NCBI GenBank assembly: GCA_902766215.1
Contig: CACXCV010000166.1
Coordinates: 1 to 11,824, forward strand
DNA length: 11,824 bases
Direction of reading: 5' to 3'
DNA from: Oscillospiraceae bacterium
Lineage (GTDB): Bacteria; Bacillota; Clostridia; Oscillospirales; Oscillospiraceae
The notes below the pieces were generated by a model. It ran no database searches and was not told the origin of the DNA. It saw nothing but the letters and a program-made list of their open reading frames with translations. This document shows positions 5,664 to 11,824 of the stretch, in pieces. Position 1 is the stretch's first letter; the number at the start of each line of letters is the position of its first letter. Position numbers and translations under genes: made by a program.

Positions 5664-7637
5664 ATGAGCGTCTGGCAGGAACGATTGGGAATAATCAGCG
5701 GGCTTTTCCACGAAACCCGCTGGGATGCCGCAGGGCCGCTGCTGCGGCTGGGGCTGCGCTGCGGGGGCTGGCTGCTGGCGGGCGTCATGCTCTCCGGGGC
5801 GCAGCTGGGCGGCAGGCCGCTGTTTCTTGCCGTGGGGCTGACGGCCGCCTGCGGCGGCGGGCTGATGGGCCTGTCGGCCCTGGCGGGGACCATACTCGGC
5901 TCGCTGGCGCTCTGGGGTCCGCTGGGCGCGCTGGAGCAGGTTGCCGCGGCGCTGCTGTGCTTCTGCGTCTGCTTTGTCCTGCGCGAGCTGCCGGTGGCCC
6001 ACAGCCGCTGGCTGCGCCCGGTCTGCGCCGCCGGCACCGCGCTGGTGCTGGGGGGCGCGGCCGTGTGGGCAGCGGGCCCGTCGCAGGCCGGCATCGCCCT
6101 GGCGGTGCTGCGGGTGGCGCTGGCCGGCCTGTCGGCGGCGGCCTTTCGCCGCCGCGGCGTCGTAAGCCAGCTGTTTTCCTATGGGGCGCTGGTACTGGGG
6201 GGCGCGGCCGTGTATCTGCCGCTGGGGCTGCGCTGCGGCGGGCTGATCGCCGCCTTCTGGACGGCCACGGCGGCGCTGGACCGGCGGCGGGCCGCGGCCG
6301 GCGCGGCGGCATTGGCCGGCGGCGCGGCCATGGAGCTGGCCGGCGGCGGGCCATATGTCCTGGCGCTGGGGCTGGGGTGCCTTGCCTGCCGGGCCGTGGA
6401 GGGTGAGCGGCTGGTGTTTCGGGCGGCGCTGGGGCTGCTCACGGCCATCAGCACCACGCTGCTCTTTGGCGCGCCCAGCCTGCCGCTGGCGCTGGAGCTG
6501 ACCCTGGGAACGCTGCTGGCGGCGACGGTTCCGGCCCAGTGGCTGCGCCTGGGGCAGGAGCCGGCCGACACGCGGCAGCGGCAGCTGCGACTGGCGGCCG
6601 ACGGCCTGCGGGCACTGGGCCGCTGCGCCCAGCAGCGCGAGGAGGACGGCCCCGGCGACAGCGCGGCCCTGTTCGACCGCACGGCCGAGCAGGCCTGCCG
6701 GCTGTGCGGCAGCTTTTCCCTCTGCTGGGGCACGGAGAGCGAGCGCACCATCGCCGCGCTGAACACGCTGCCGGCCGCGCTGCTGGACCGGGGCCACGTG
6801 CGGCGCGACGAGCTGCCGGAGGCCTTTGCCGCCATCTGCCGCCGGCCGGAGGTCTTTGCCGCGGCGCTGAATCACCAGCTGGAGCTGCGGCTGTGCCGCC
6901 GGCAGGGCAGCGTGCGGCTGGAGGAGCTGCGCGCCATCCAGACCCGGCGCACCACGGTCATCGCCCGGCTGCTGGAGCAGCTGGCCGCCCCGGCGGCGCC
7001 TCCCGGCTGCCGCTATCGGGCAGTGATGGGCGCGGCGGCGGCAGCCCGCAGCGGCGAGGTGGTGTCCGGCGACGCGGGGGCCTATTGCAAGGGGCCGGAT
7101 GGACGGGTATACCTGCTGGTGTGCGACGGCATGGGCACCGGGGCCGAGGCCGCGCGGCTGAGCCACGCGGCGGTGGACGCGCTCTCGGCGCTGCTGCAGG
7201 CCGGTGCGGCGGCTGCCGACGCCCTGACCCTGCTGGGCGGAACCTATCTGCTGCGGGGCGACGGCGCGTTTTCCACCGTGGACCTGGCCGAGGTGGATCT
7301 GCACAGCGGCGAAGCCGTCCTGTATAAATGGGGCGCCGCCCCCAGCTATCTGCTGACGGCGGACGGAATAAAAAGAGTAGGGACAGCCACACTGCCGCCC
7401 GGCCTGGGCGCTGACGAGACGCTGTCGGCCGAAACGGTTAGGCTGTCCCTGAGGAGAGGAGAAATGCTCGTGCTCATCAGCGATGGTGCGGGCGGCGCAG
7501 AAACCGAGCGGCTGCTGGGAGCGTATGACGGGTACGCCCCGCGGGAGTTGGCAGGCCGGATCGTTCAGGCCGCGCAGGATCGGGCGGCGTCGGATGATAT
7601 GACCGCCGCCGTGATTCGCCTGGAGCGCGTGCAATAA
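5664..7637 (+). CDS. spoIIE: Stage II sporulation protein E (SpoIIE), serine phosphatase
   Basis: SpoIIE is a membrane-bound PP2C-type phosphatase at the polar septum. It dephosphorylates the anti-anti-sigma factor SpoIIAA to switch on sigma-F in the forespore. The 657-residue protein has an N-terminal half with about ten hydrophobic segments (roughly 30-290), a cytosolic linker with a Cys cluster CRLCGSFSLCW (345-355), and a C-terminal phosphatase domain (about 450-655). The acidic metal-binding residues are visible in VSGD (467-470), CDGMG (487-491), ISDG (605-608) and SDDMT (643-647). At 657 residues it is shorter than the roughly 830 of Bacillus subtilis. ATG at 5664 follows GGGAG by ten bases, a slightly long spacing; an upstream ATG at 5656 meets a stop within three codons. 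The gene stands alone, divergent from the CYTH gene. Confidence 0.94.
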   Translation: MSVWQERLGIISGLFHETRWDAAGPLLRLGLRCGGWLLAGVMLSGAQLGGRPLFLAVGLTAACGGGLMGLSALAGTILGSLALWGPLGALEQVAAALLCFCVCFVLRELPVAHSRWLRPVCAAGTALVLGGAAVWAAGPSQAGIALAVLRVALAGLSAAAFRRRGVVSQLFSYGALVLGGAAVYLPLGLRCGGLIAAFWTATAALDRRRAAAGAAALAGGAAMELAGGGPYVLALGLGCLACRAVEGERLVFRAALGLLTAISTTLLFGAPSLPLALELTLGTLLAATVPAQWLRLGQEPADTRQRQLRLAADGLRALGRCAQQREEDGPGDSAALFDRTAEQACRLCGSFSLCWGTESERTIAALNTLPAALLDRGHVRRDELPEAFAAICRRPEVFAAALNHQLELRLCRRQGSVRLEELRAIQTRRTTVIARLLEQLAAPAAPPGCRYRAVMGAAAAARSGEVVSGDAGAYCKGPDGRVYLLVCDGMGTGAEAARLSHAAVDALSALLQAGAAAADALTLLGGTYLLRGDGAFSTVDLAEVDLHSGEAVLYKWGAAPSYLLTADGIKRVGTATLPPGLGADETLSAETVRLSLRRGEMLVLISDGAGGAETERLLGAYDGYAPRELAGRIVQAAQDRAASDDMTAAVIRLERVQ

Positions 7638-7723
7638 GAATATAGCATGACCCACGGGAAAAATTCGTCGTTTTTTGTCACAGGGCAGGAGAATTTGTGC
7701 TTCCCTTCGCGCGGCGGCTGCCG

Positions 7724-7739
7724 GGCGGCTTCGGCCGCC
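7724..7739 (+). terminator. UUCG-capped GC hairpin after spoIIE, possible weak terminator
   Basis: GGCGGC (7724-7729) pairs with GCCGCC (7734-7739) around a TTCG tetraloop, an unusually stable small hairpin. It lies 86 bases beyond the spoIIE stop and abuts the next gene's -35 element. What follows is TTGACAACC, not a T-run, so intrinsic termination would be poor. Confidence 0.3.
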
Positions 7740-7769
7740 TTGACAACCGCCGTTTTATAATGGTAAAAT
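7740..7769 (+). promoter_or_regulatory. Promoter of the nucleotidyltransferase gene
   Basis: A perfect TTGACA (7740-7745) and TAAAAT (7764-7769) are 18 bases apart, with TG one base before the -10 (TGGTAAAAT). Transcription would start near 7776, so in-frame ATGs at 7697 and 7760 are upstream of the message. Confidence 0.7.
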
Positions 7770-7825
7770 TGGGTTCGGGCGGCGTACTGCCCCCAAATAC
7801 AGGGATGGAAAGGCTGGATTGCTCC

Positions 7826-8746
7826 ATGCAGACAGCACTGGTGATTATGGCCGCGGGGCTGGGCTCCCGCTTCGGCGGCGTCAAACAGATGGAGGGGCTT
7901 GGCCCTCATGGCGAAATTCTGATGGAATACGCAGCCTATGACGCGGTCAGGGCCGGCTATGATAAAATTGTCGTGGTGGTTGCGCCGGGGATGCGGCAGG
8001 CCATCGACGAGCGCTTTGGCGGCGCGCTGCTGCCCGGCCGCCTGCCGGACGGCACGCCCTACGAGGTGGAATACGCCGTGCAGGACAACGCGCTGCTGCC
8101 GTCGTTCTATGCCGTCCCGCCGGAGCGGACCAAGCCCTTCGGCACGGGCTTTGCCGCCTATTGCGCCCGCAGCGCCGTGGGGAACCGCTGCTTTTCGGTG
8201 ATCAACGCCGACGATTTTTATGGGGCCGACGCCTTTGTGCAGATGCACCGCCGCCTGACAGCCCTCCAGCCCGGCGAGGGGGCCATGGTAGCCTATCGGC
8301 TGCGCAACACCGTCAGCCCCAACGGGACGGTGTCCCGCGGCATCTGCACGGTGGAGGACGGCTGCCTGCGCGCCGTGCGCGAGGCGCTGAAGATCCGTCT
8401 CTGCCCCGACGGGCAGCTGCGCGACGACAACGATCCGGACACGGTGCTGCCGCCCGACACCCCGGTGTCGATGAACATGTGGGGCTTCCGGCCGGAGTTC
8501 TTCGCCGTGCTGGAACAGGCGCTGGGCGAGTTTCTGCGCAGCCTGCCAGCGGGCGAGCTGCGGCGCGAGTTCATGCTGCCCACGCCCATCTCGCAGCAGA
8601 TTGCCCAGGGCAGCCTGCAGGTGCAGGTGGCGCGCACCGACGCGGTGTGGACCGGCGTGACCTATCAGGAGGACCGGGCCGAAACCGTGGCCACGCTGGC
8701 CCGGCTGCACCAGTCCAGCGCCTATCCCCCCAGCCTGCGGCTGTAA
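7826..8746 (+). CDS. NTP-transferase-fold nucleotidyltransferase (NDP-sugar pyrophosphorylase-like)
   Basis: The 306-residue protein starts with the nucleotide-binding loop MAAGLGSRFGGVKQ (8-21), followed by LGPHGEILMEYAAYDA (25-40). Further on are KPFGTGFA (103-110), comparable to the sugar/nucleotide loop of pyrophosphorylases, and NADDFYG (128-134), whose Asp residues should bind the catalytic metal. The fold transfers a nucleotidyl group from an NTP to a sugar- or polyol-phosphate, releasing pyrophosphate. I recognise a family of about 300-residue clostridial proteins with a GSRYGGLKQ-type loop, but know of no assigned substrate. ATG at 7826 places the binding loop at the N-terminus; ATG at 7805 is an alternative with no better ribosome site. 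It has its own promoter and terminator, so no neighbour suggests the pathway. Confidence 0.85.
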   Translation: MQTALVIMAAGLGSRFGGVKQMEGLGPHGEILMEYAAYDAVRAGYDKIVVVVAPGMRQAIDERFGGALLPGRLPDGTPYEVEYAVQDNALLPSFYAVPPERTKPFGTGFAAYCARSAVGNRCFSVINADDFYGADAFVQMHRRLTALQPGEGAMVAYRLRNTVSPNGTVSRGICTVEDGCLRAVREALKIRLCPDGQLRDDNDPDTVLPPDTPVSMNMWGFRPEFFAVLEQALGEFLRSLPAGELRREFMLPTPISQQIAQGSLQVQVARTDAVWTGVTYQEDRAETVATLARLHQSSAYPPSLRL

Positions 8747-8771
8747 CAGCCGTGCAATATTCACAAAACAG

Positions 8772-8818
8772 GACGCAAACAGGGCGGGAATTCGTCATGT
8801 TTGCGTCTATCTTTTTTT
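8772..8818 (+). terminator. Rho-independent terminator of the nucleotidyltransferase gene
   Basis: GACGCAAACA (8772-8781) pairs perfectly with TGTTTGCGTC (8798-8807) around a 16-base loop, and a run of seven T follows at 8812-8818. It begins 25 bases after the stop codon. Confidence 0.85.
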
Positions 8819-8826
8819 CGTTTGCA

Positions 8827-8835
8827 TGCTACAAT
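8827..8835 (+). promoter_or_regulatory. Extended -10 promoter of the MATE gene
   Basis: TGCTACAAT is a near-consensus extended -10. No good -35 lies 17 bases upstream, where the T-tract of the preceding terminator sits. Transcription would start near 8842, about 57 bases before the MATE ATG. Confidence 0.5.
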
Positions 8836-8898
8836 TGGGCTTGCTTTCGCGGCTCTTGCCGGCTGTGGGCTGATATTGAAAAGGAGCGTTGATTTCCC

Positions 8899-10269
8899 AT
8901 GGCAAGAAAATACGAAATGGACATGACCACCGGCGCGCTGCTGCCGAAAATCATCCGTTTTTCCATTCCGTTGATGCTTTCAAGCCTGCTGCAGCTGCTG
9001 TACAACGCGGCGGATGTGGTCGTGGTTGGGCGCTTTGTGGGCGACACGGCGCTGGCTGCCGTGGGCTCCACCGGCTCGCTGATCGCGCTGATTACCAACG
9101 TGTTCATGGGGCTGAGCATCGGCACCGGCGTGCTGGTGGCGCAGTACTTCGGCGCGGGCGACGACGAGCACATGGAGCAGGTAGTTCACACCTCCATTGC
9201 CGTGGGCTTGCTGGGCGGCGCGTTTCTGACGGTGGTTGGCATTGTGCTGGCCCGGCCGATTTTGCAGGTCATGGGCTCGCCCGAGGACGTGATCGACCAG
9301 GCCGAGCTGTACATCCGCATCTTCTTCGGCGGCATGATCGCCAACCTGACCTATAACTTCGGCGCAGCGGTGCTGCGCTCGGTGGGCGACACCCAGCGCC
9401 CGCTGTACATCCTGGCGACTACGGGCCTGGTCAACGTGGGGCTGAACCTGCTGCTGGTGATTGTCTTCCGTCTGGGCGTGGCCGGCGTGGCCATCGCCAC
9501 CATCGTCTCTCAGATTCTCAGCTGCATCGCCGTACTGGTGCTGCTGATGCGGGCCAAGGGGAGCATCCACTTCGAGTGGCGGCAGCTGCGCATCCACATG
9601 CCCACCCTGGGCCGGATGCTGCGCGTGGGCCTGCCCGCCGGCCTGCAGGGCACCATCTTCTCCATCTCCAACGTGATCATCCAGTCGGGCGTGAATTCCT
9701 TCGGCTCGGTGGTGGTGGCCGGCAGCGCCGCCGCAGCCAACCTGGAGGGCTTTGTCTATGTGGCGATGAACGCCCTGTATCAGACGGCGCTGACCTTTGC
9801 CGGGCAGAATGTCGGCGCGGGCAAGTTTAACCGTATCCGCCGGATTCTGGCCTGCTGCGTCTGCTCGGTGGCGGTGGTAGGCGTGGTTTTGGGCGCTCTG
9901 GCGTATTTCAACGGCGGGACGCTGCTGCAGCTCTATACCACCAGCCCCGAGGTCATTGCGGCTGGCCTGCAGCGGATGCTCTATGTCTGCCTGCCCTATT
10001 TCCTCTGCGGCATTATGGACGTCATGGTGGGCATGCTGCGCGGGCTGGGCTGCTCGATCGTGCCCATGTGCGTGTCCATTGCCGGCGTGTGCGGTGTGCG
10101 CATTGTGTGGATTTACACGATATTCCGCGCCGTCCACACACCCGAGGCGCTATATATCTCCTATCCCATTTCGTGGACCATCACCGCGGTGATTCACATT
10201 GTCTGTTTTGCTGTGATCTATCGCCGGATGCGCCGGCAGCACGCCCAGGCGGTCGGCCTGGCCGCATAA
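8899..10269 (+). CDS. MATE-family efflux transporter
   Basis: The 456-residue protein is a multidrug and toxin extrusion (MATE) transporter, which expels small, often cationic compounds in exchange for sodium ions or protons. It opens with the family pattern GALLPKIIRFSIPLMLSSLL and LYNAADVVVVGRFVG, and an equivalent pattern recurs after the midpoint (LGRMLRVGLPAGLQGTIFS), reflecting two six-helix halves. AGQNVGAGKFNRIRR is another conserved block. Length and about twelve hydrophobic segments match the family. The substrate cannot be inferred. ATG at 8899 is the only workable start. Its ribosome site AAGGAG is 12 bases away, longer than usual, which may lower translation. It is a single-gene unit between an extended -10 promoter and a strong hairpin, with no adjacent MarR or TetR regulator. 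Confidence 0.92.
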   Translation: MARKYEMDMTTGALLPKIIRFSIPLMLSSLLQLLYNAADVVVVGRFVGDTALAAVGSTGSLIALITNVFMGLSIGTGVLVAQYFGAGDDEHMEQVVHTSIAVGLLGGAFLTVVGIVLARPILQVMGSPEDVIDQAELYIRIFFGGMIANLTYNFGAAVLRSVGDTQRPLYILATTGLVNVGLNLLLVIVFRLGVAGVAIATIVSQILSCIAVLVLLMRAKGSIHFEWRQLRIHMPTLGRMLRVGLPAGLQGTIFSISNVIIQSGVNSFGSVVVAGSAAAANLEGFVYVAMNALYQTALTFAGQNVGAGKFNRIRRILACCVCSVAVVGVVLGALAYFNGGTLLQLYTTSPEVIAAGLQRMLYVCLPYFLCGIMDVMVGMLRGLGCSIVPMCVSIAGVCGVRIVWIYTIFRAVHTPEALYISYPISWTITAVIHIVCFAVIYRRMRRQHAQAVGLAA

Positions 10270-10277
10270 CACAAATC

Positions 10278-10325
10278 GCCCGGCCGGACGGCAATCTGCC
10301 GCACCCGGCCGGGCATGGTGTTTTT
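10278..10325 (+). terminator. Two-tier terminator between the convergent MATE and xylanase genes
   Basis: GCCCGGCCGG (10278-10287) pairs with CCGGCCGGGC (10305-10314). Inside it CGGCA (10289-10293) pairs with TGCCG (10297-10301) around a three-base loop, giving a long stacked hairpin. TTTTT follows at 10321-10325 on the plus strand. The minus side continues with GATTTGTGTT, so it might also slow transcription from the xylanase gene. Confidence 0.87.
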
Positions 10326-10333
10326 GTCCGGTT

Positions 10334-11311
10334 TCAGAACTCGGCCACGTGCCAGAAGCACTCCTTCGGCTGGCCGTCGGCGCCGAAGAGCAGCGGCTTG
10401 TTATAGCCGCGGCCGGGCACCGGGAAGTTTTTCAGCCACGACTCCTCGTCGGTCACACCCCAGAAGGTCACCGAGTCGATCACCTCGTGATACTGGCGGA
10501 AGATGGCAAAGATCCTGCCGTACAGCTCGGCCTGCAGGGCCAGGTTTTCCGGCGTGGCAGCGTCATGGACCGTCTTGTCCTCGGAGCCATAAAGCGACAG
10601 GTCCAGCTCGGTAATCTGAATGTGGACGCCCTTGGCGGCGTAGAGGTCCAGCGAACGGCGCAGCTCGTCCAGATCCAGGTCGCGGATGTTCCAGTGGCAC
10701 TGCATGCCCACGGCGTCGGCCAGGTGGCCGGCGCTGTTCAGCGCGTCCAGCACCGTCAGGATCTTGGTCCGCTTTTCCGGCACCAGCTCGTTGTAGTCGT
10801 TATAGACAAAATAGCCGTCCGGCAGCAGCTGGCGGGCCATGGCAAAGGACTGCACCACCAGGTCGTCGCCGATGATCTGGTGATAGAGCGAGTCGCGGAG
10901 CACGGCGCTGGTCTTGTCCTCTACGGCCTCGTTGACCACGTCCCAGGCGATGACGTCCTTGGCATAGCGGCTGAACATGGTCTGCATGTGTCCGCGCACA
11001 CGGGAGAGCAGCGTGTCGCGGTCGGCCCCATCAAAGAACCAGCGCGGCGTCTGCGCGTGCCAGACCAGGGTGTGCCCGCGCAGGTGCAGGCCGTTGTCCC
11101 GGGCGAAGGCGGCAATGGCGTCGGCGTCGGCAAAGCGCCACTGCTCCGGCTGGGGGTGGATCGGCTCGGGCTTCATCTGGTTTTCGGCCGTGAGGGACGA
11201 AAACTGCGTGCGCACCAGCTCGCCCCGCTGGATCAGCACGGCCGGGGTCACCGCCGCGCCGATGTCAAAATAGGGCTGATACCGTTCCTTCAGGGCTGGG
11301 ATCGTCTTCAT
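10334..11311 (-). CDS. Endo-1,4-beta-xylanase, glycoside hydrolase family 10, intracellular type
   Basis: GH10 enzymes cut beta-1,4-xylan or xylo-oligosaccharides with retention of configuration. The 325-residue protein is essentially the bare TIM-barrel catalytic domain. Visible signatures are LTAENQMKPE (40-49), LRGHTLVWH (77-85), AWDVVNEAV with acid/base Glu128, YNDYNE (170-175), ITELDLS with nucleophile Glu235, and FWGVTDEESWL near the C-terminus. There is no signal peptide, carbohydrate-binding module or anchoring domain. It is therefore probably cytoplasmic and acts on imported short xylo-oligosaccharides, as proposed for other intracellular GH10 enzymes. ATG at 11311 has AAAGGAGG eight bases upstream. 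No xylosidase, sugar transporter or regulator lies beside it. It is convergent with the MATE gene and divergent from the carboxypeptidase gene. Confidence 0.96.
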   Translation of the reverse strand: MKTIPALKERYQPYFDIGAAVTPAVLIQRGELVRTQFSSLTAENQMKPEPIHPQPEQWRFADADAIAAFARDNGLHLRGHTLVWHAQTPRWFFDGADRDTLLSRVRGHMQTMFSRYAKDVIAWDVVNEAVEDKTSAVLRDSLYHQIIGDDLVVQSFAMARQLLPDGYFVYNDYNELVPEKRTKILTVLDALNSAGHLADAVGMQCHWNIRDLDLDELRRSLDLYAAKGVHIQITELDLSLYGSEDKTVHDAATPENLALQAELYGRIFAIFRQYHEVIDSVTFWGVTDEESWLKNFPVPGRGYNKPLLFGADGQPKECFWHVAEF

Positions 11312-11349
11312 GGTCGCTTCCTCCTTTACAATCTATGGGATCTGACCCC

Positions 11350-11378
11350 ATTCTATCGCTCCGGGCCGCCCTTGTACA
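11350..11378 (-). promoter_or_regulatory. Promoter of the xylanase gene
   Basis: On the minus strand TGTACA (11373-11378) and TAGAAT (11350-11355) are 17 bases apart. The -10 matches five of six consensus bases and the -35 four of six. The start would lie about 30 bases before the ATG. No clear operator or catabolite-control site was recognised nearby. Confidence 0.5.
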
Positions 11379-11452
11379 GGCGCCGGGGCAAAGTGGAGCA
11401 TATTTTCCGCCTCTGCTGGGCCCATTTCCCTCTGTCTTTTTTTCCCGCTTTA

Positions 11453-11461
11453 TGCTAGAAT
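11453..11461 (+). promoter_or_regulatory. Extended -10 promoter of the carboxypeptidase gene
   Basis: TGCTAGAAT is an extended -10 with five of six consensus bases. The T-rich stretch TCTTTTTTT upstream offers only a poor -35. Transcription would start near 11468, about 37 bases before the ATG. Confidence 0.45.
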
Positions 11462-11504
11462 AAGCGCTGTATCCACGAGCTTTGTCACCATATGGAGGTT
11501 GTTT

Positions 11505-11824
11505 ATGAAACGCAGTCTTGCATTGCTTCTGGCGCTGGCGCTGCTGCTGTCCGTGTCGGCGGCAGCGGCTCCCCCGGCCATATCCAGCCGGGGCGCGGTT
11601 GTTCTGGACTATGACACCGGCGCCGTGCTGTTTTCTCAAAACGGCGACACTCTGCTGACCCCCGCCAGCACCACCAAGCTGCTGACGGCTTATCTGGTCT
11701 TTCAGGCCATCGAGGAGGGGCTGTTTACCGAGGACACCGTGGTGCCCATCAGCGACCGGGCTGTGTCGGTGGCCAGCAACTGGGACCTGACCAACGTCCC
11801 CATGGAGAAGGGCGGTACATACAC
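11505..11824 (+). CDS. D-alanyl-D-alanine carboxypeptidase (penicillin-binding protein, S11 family), N-terminal part
   Basis: Only the first 106 residues are in the window. The N-terminus is a Sec signal peptide: MKRS, a Leu/Ala-rich core, then an Ala-rich likely cleavage region around residues 19-23. The mature part shows the start of the serine-peptidase S11 fold, with GAVVLDYDTGAVLF (30-43) and the SxxK motif in PASTTKLLTAY, where Ser55 is the predicted acylated nucleophile and Lys58 the general base. Such enzymes remove the terminal D-Ala from peptidoglycan stem peptides outside the membrane. ATG at 11505 follows GGAGGT by five bases. Spore-formers have several paralogues (DacA, DacB, DacF), and the visible part does not show which this is. 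The SxN and KTG motifs lie beyond the right edge. Confidence 0.9.
   Translation, partial: MKRSLALLLALALLLSVSAAAAPPAISSRGAVVLDYDTGAVLFSQNGDTLLTPASTTKLLTAYLVFQAIEEGLFTEDTVVPISDRAVSVASNWDLTNVPMEKGGTY

Noticed and set aside
4851..7655. A minus-strand open frame of over 900 codons opposite spoIIE, running into the CYTH gene
   Set aside because: The part opposite spoIIE is Arg/Gln/Ala/Pro-rich with no family motifs, as expected for the antisense of a GC-rich Leu/Ala-rich gene. Only its last 213 codons from ATG 5492 are a real protein, with its own promoter and ribosome site.
7756..7761. Perfect TATAAT as the -10 of the nucleotidyltransferase promoter
   Set aside because: At 17 bases upstream there is only GC-rich sequence with no -35, and TTGACA is just 10 bases away. 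TTGACA with TAAAAT at 18 bases is the better pair.
7565..8764. Minus-strand open frame opposite the nucleotidyltransferase gene
   Set aside because: His/Gln/Arg/Gly-rich shadow with no motif; the plus-strand frame has nucleotidyltransferase signatures plus promoter and terminator.
8980..10137. Minus-strand open frame opposite the MATE gene
   Set aside because: Composition is dominated by His, Gln, Ala and Asp and lacks motifs; it is the antisense of a hydrophobic transporter.
10349..11458. Plus-strand open frame opposite the xylanase
   Set aside because: No motif and no ribosome site; the minus-strand frame carries all GH10 signatures.
1..11824. parS (TGTTTCACGTGAAACA-like) or Noc binding sites (ATTTCCCGGGAAAT-like), CRISPR repeats, tRNA genes, insertion sequence ends
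   Set aside because: Looked for by eye on both strands and none was convincing. A computed motif scan would be needed to exclude degenerate sites.

Overview
The window is a high-GC stretch of a bacterial chromosome. It looks like an endospore-forming member of the Firmicutes (class Clostridia, possibly an Oscillospiraceae-like gut anaerobe). Four things support this: a recognisable SpoIIE sporulation phosphatase, a Noc/ParB-family protein with Noc-type motifs, strong AGGAGG-type ribosome binding sites on most genes, and an intracellular family 10 xylanase. I saw no transposases, phage genes, CRISPR array, tRNA or rRNA. The taxonomic placement is inference.

Layout. (1) 1-125, minus strand: N-terminus of a secreted lipoprotein, cut by the window edge, with its own sigma-A-type promoter at 211-239. 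(2) 328-3579, minus strand: a compact phospholipid operon read as PAP2-family phosphatase, UPF0104/YbhN-type flippase-like membrane protein, phosphatidylserine synthase (pssA), phosphatidylserine decarboxylase (psd). The last three genes are joined by 4-base ATGA overlaps, and a promoter lies at 3663-3691. (3) 3803-4600, minus strand: a solitary noc-like gene ending at a strong terminator. (4) 4851-5492, minus strand: a CYTH-domain triphosphate-binding protein, transcribed divergently from (5) spoIIE at 5664-7637, plus strand. (6) 7826-8746, plus strand: a sugar-nucleotide-type nucleotidyltransferase with its own promoter and terminator. (7) 8899-10269, plus strand: a MATE efflux transporter with a terminator. 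(8) 10334-11311, minus strand: a GH10 endo-xylanase without a signal peptide, convergent with the MATE gene. (9) 11505 to the right edge, plus strand: the N-terminal part of a D-alanyl-D-alanine carboxypeptidase, divergent from the xylanase.

How the genes fit together. The phospholipid operon can make phosphatidylserine from CDP-diacylglycerol and serine, then decarboxylate it to phosphatidylethanolamine. The flippase-like and PAP2 proteins probably handle lipid translocation or dephosphorylation. Noc, SpoIIE and possibly the carboxypeptidase belong to division and sporulation. Motifs resembling Spo0A boxes lie upstream of both noc and spoIIE. The nucleotidyltransferase, MATE transporter and xylanase look like separate transcription units.

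I found no clearly novel multi-gene system. The points most worth a second look are the coupled lipid operon with its flippase and PAP2 partners, the Noc-like protein lacking an obvious membrane helix, the possible Spo0A control of noc and of the spoIIE/CYTH intergenic region, and the Cys in place of the second His in the decarboxylase. No stretch longer than 300 bases lacks a gene.
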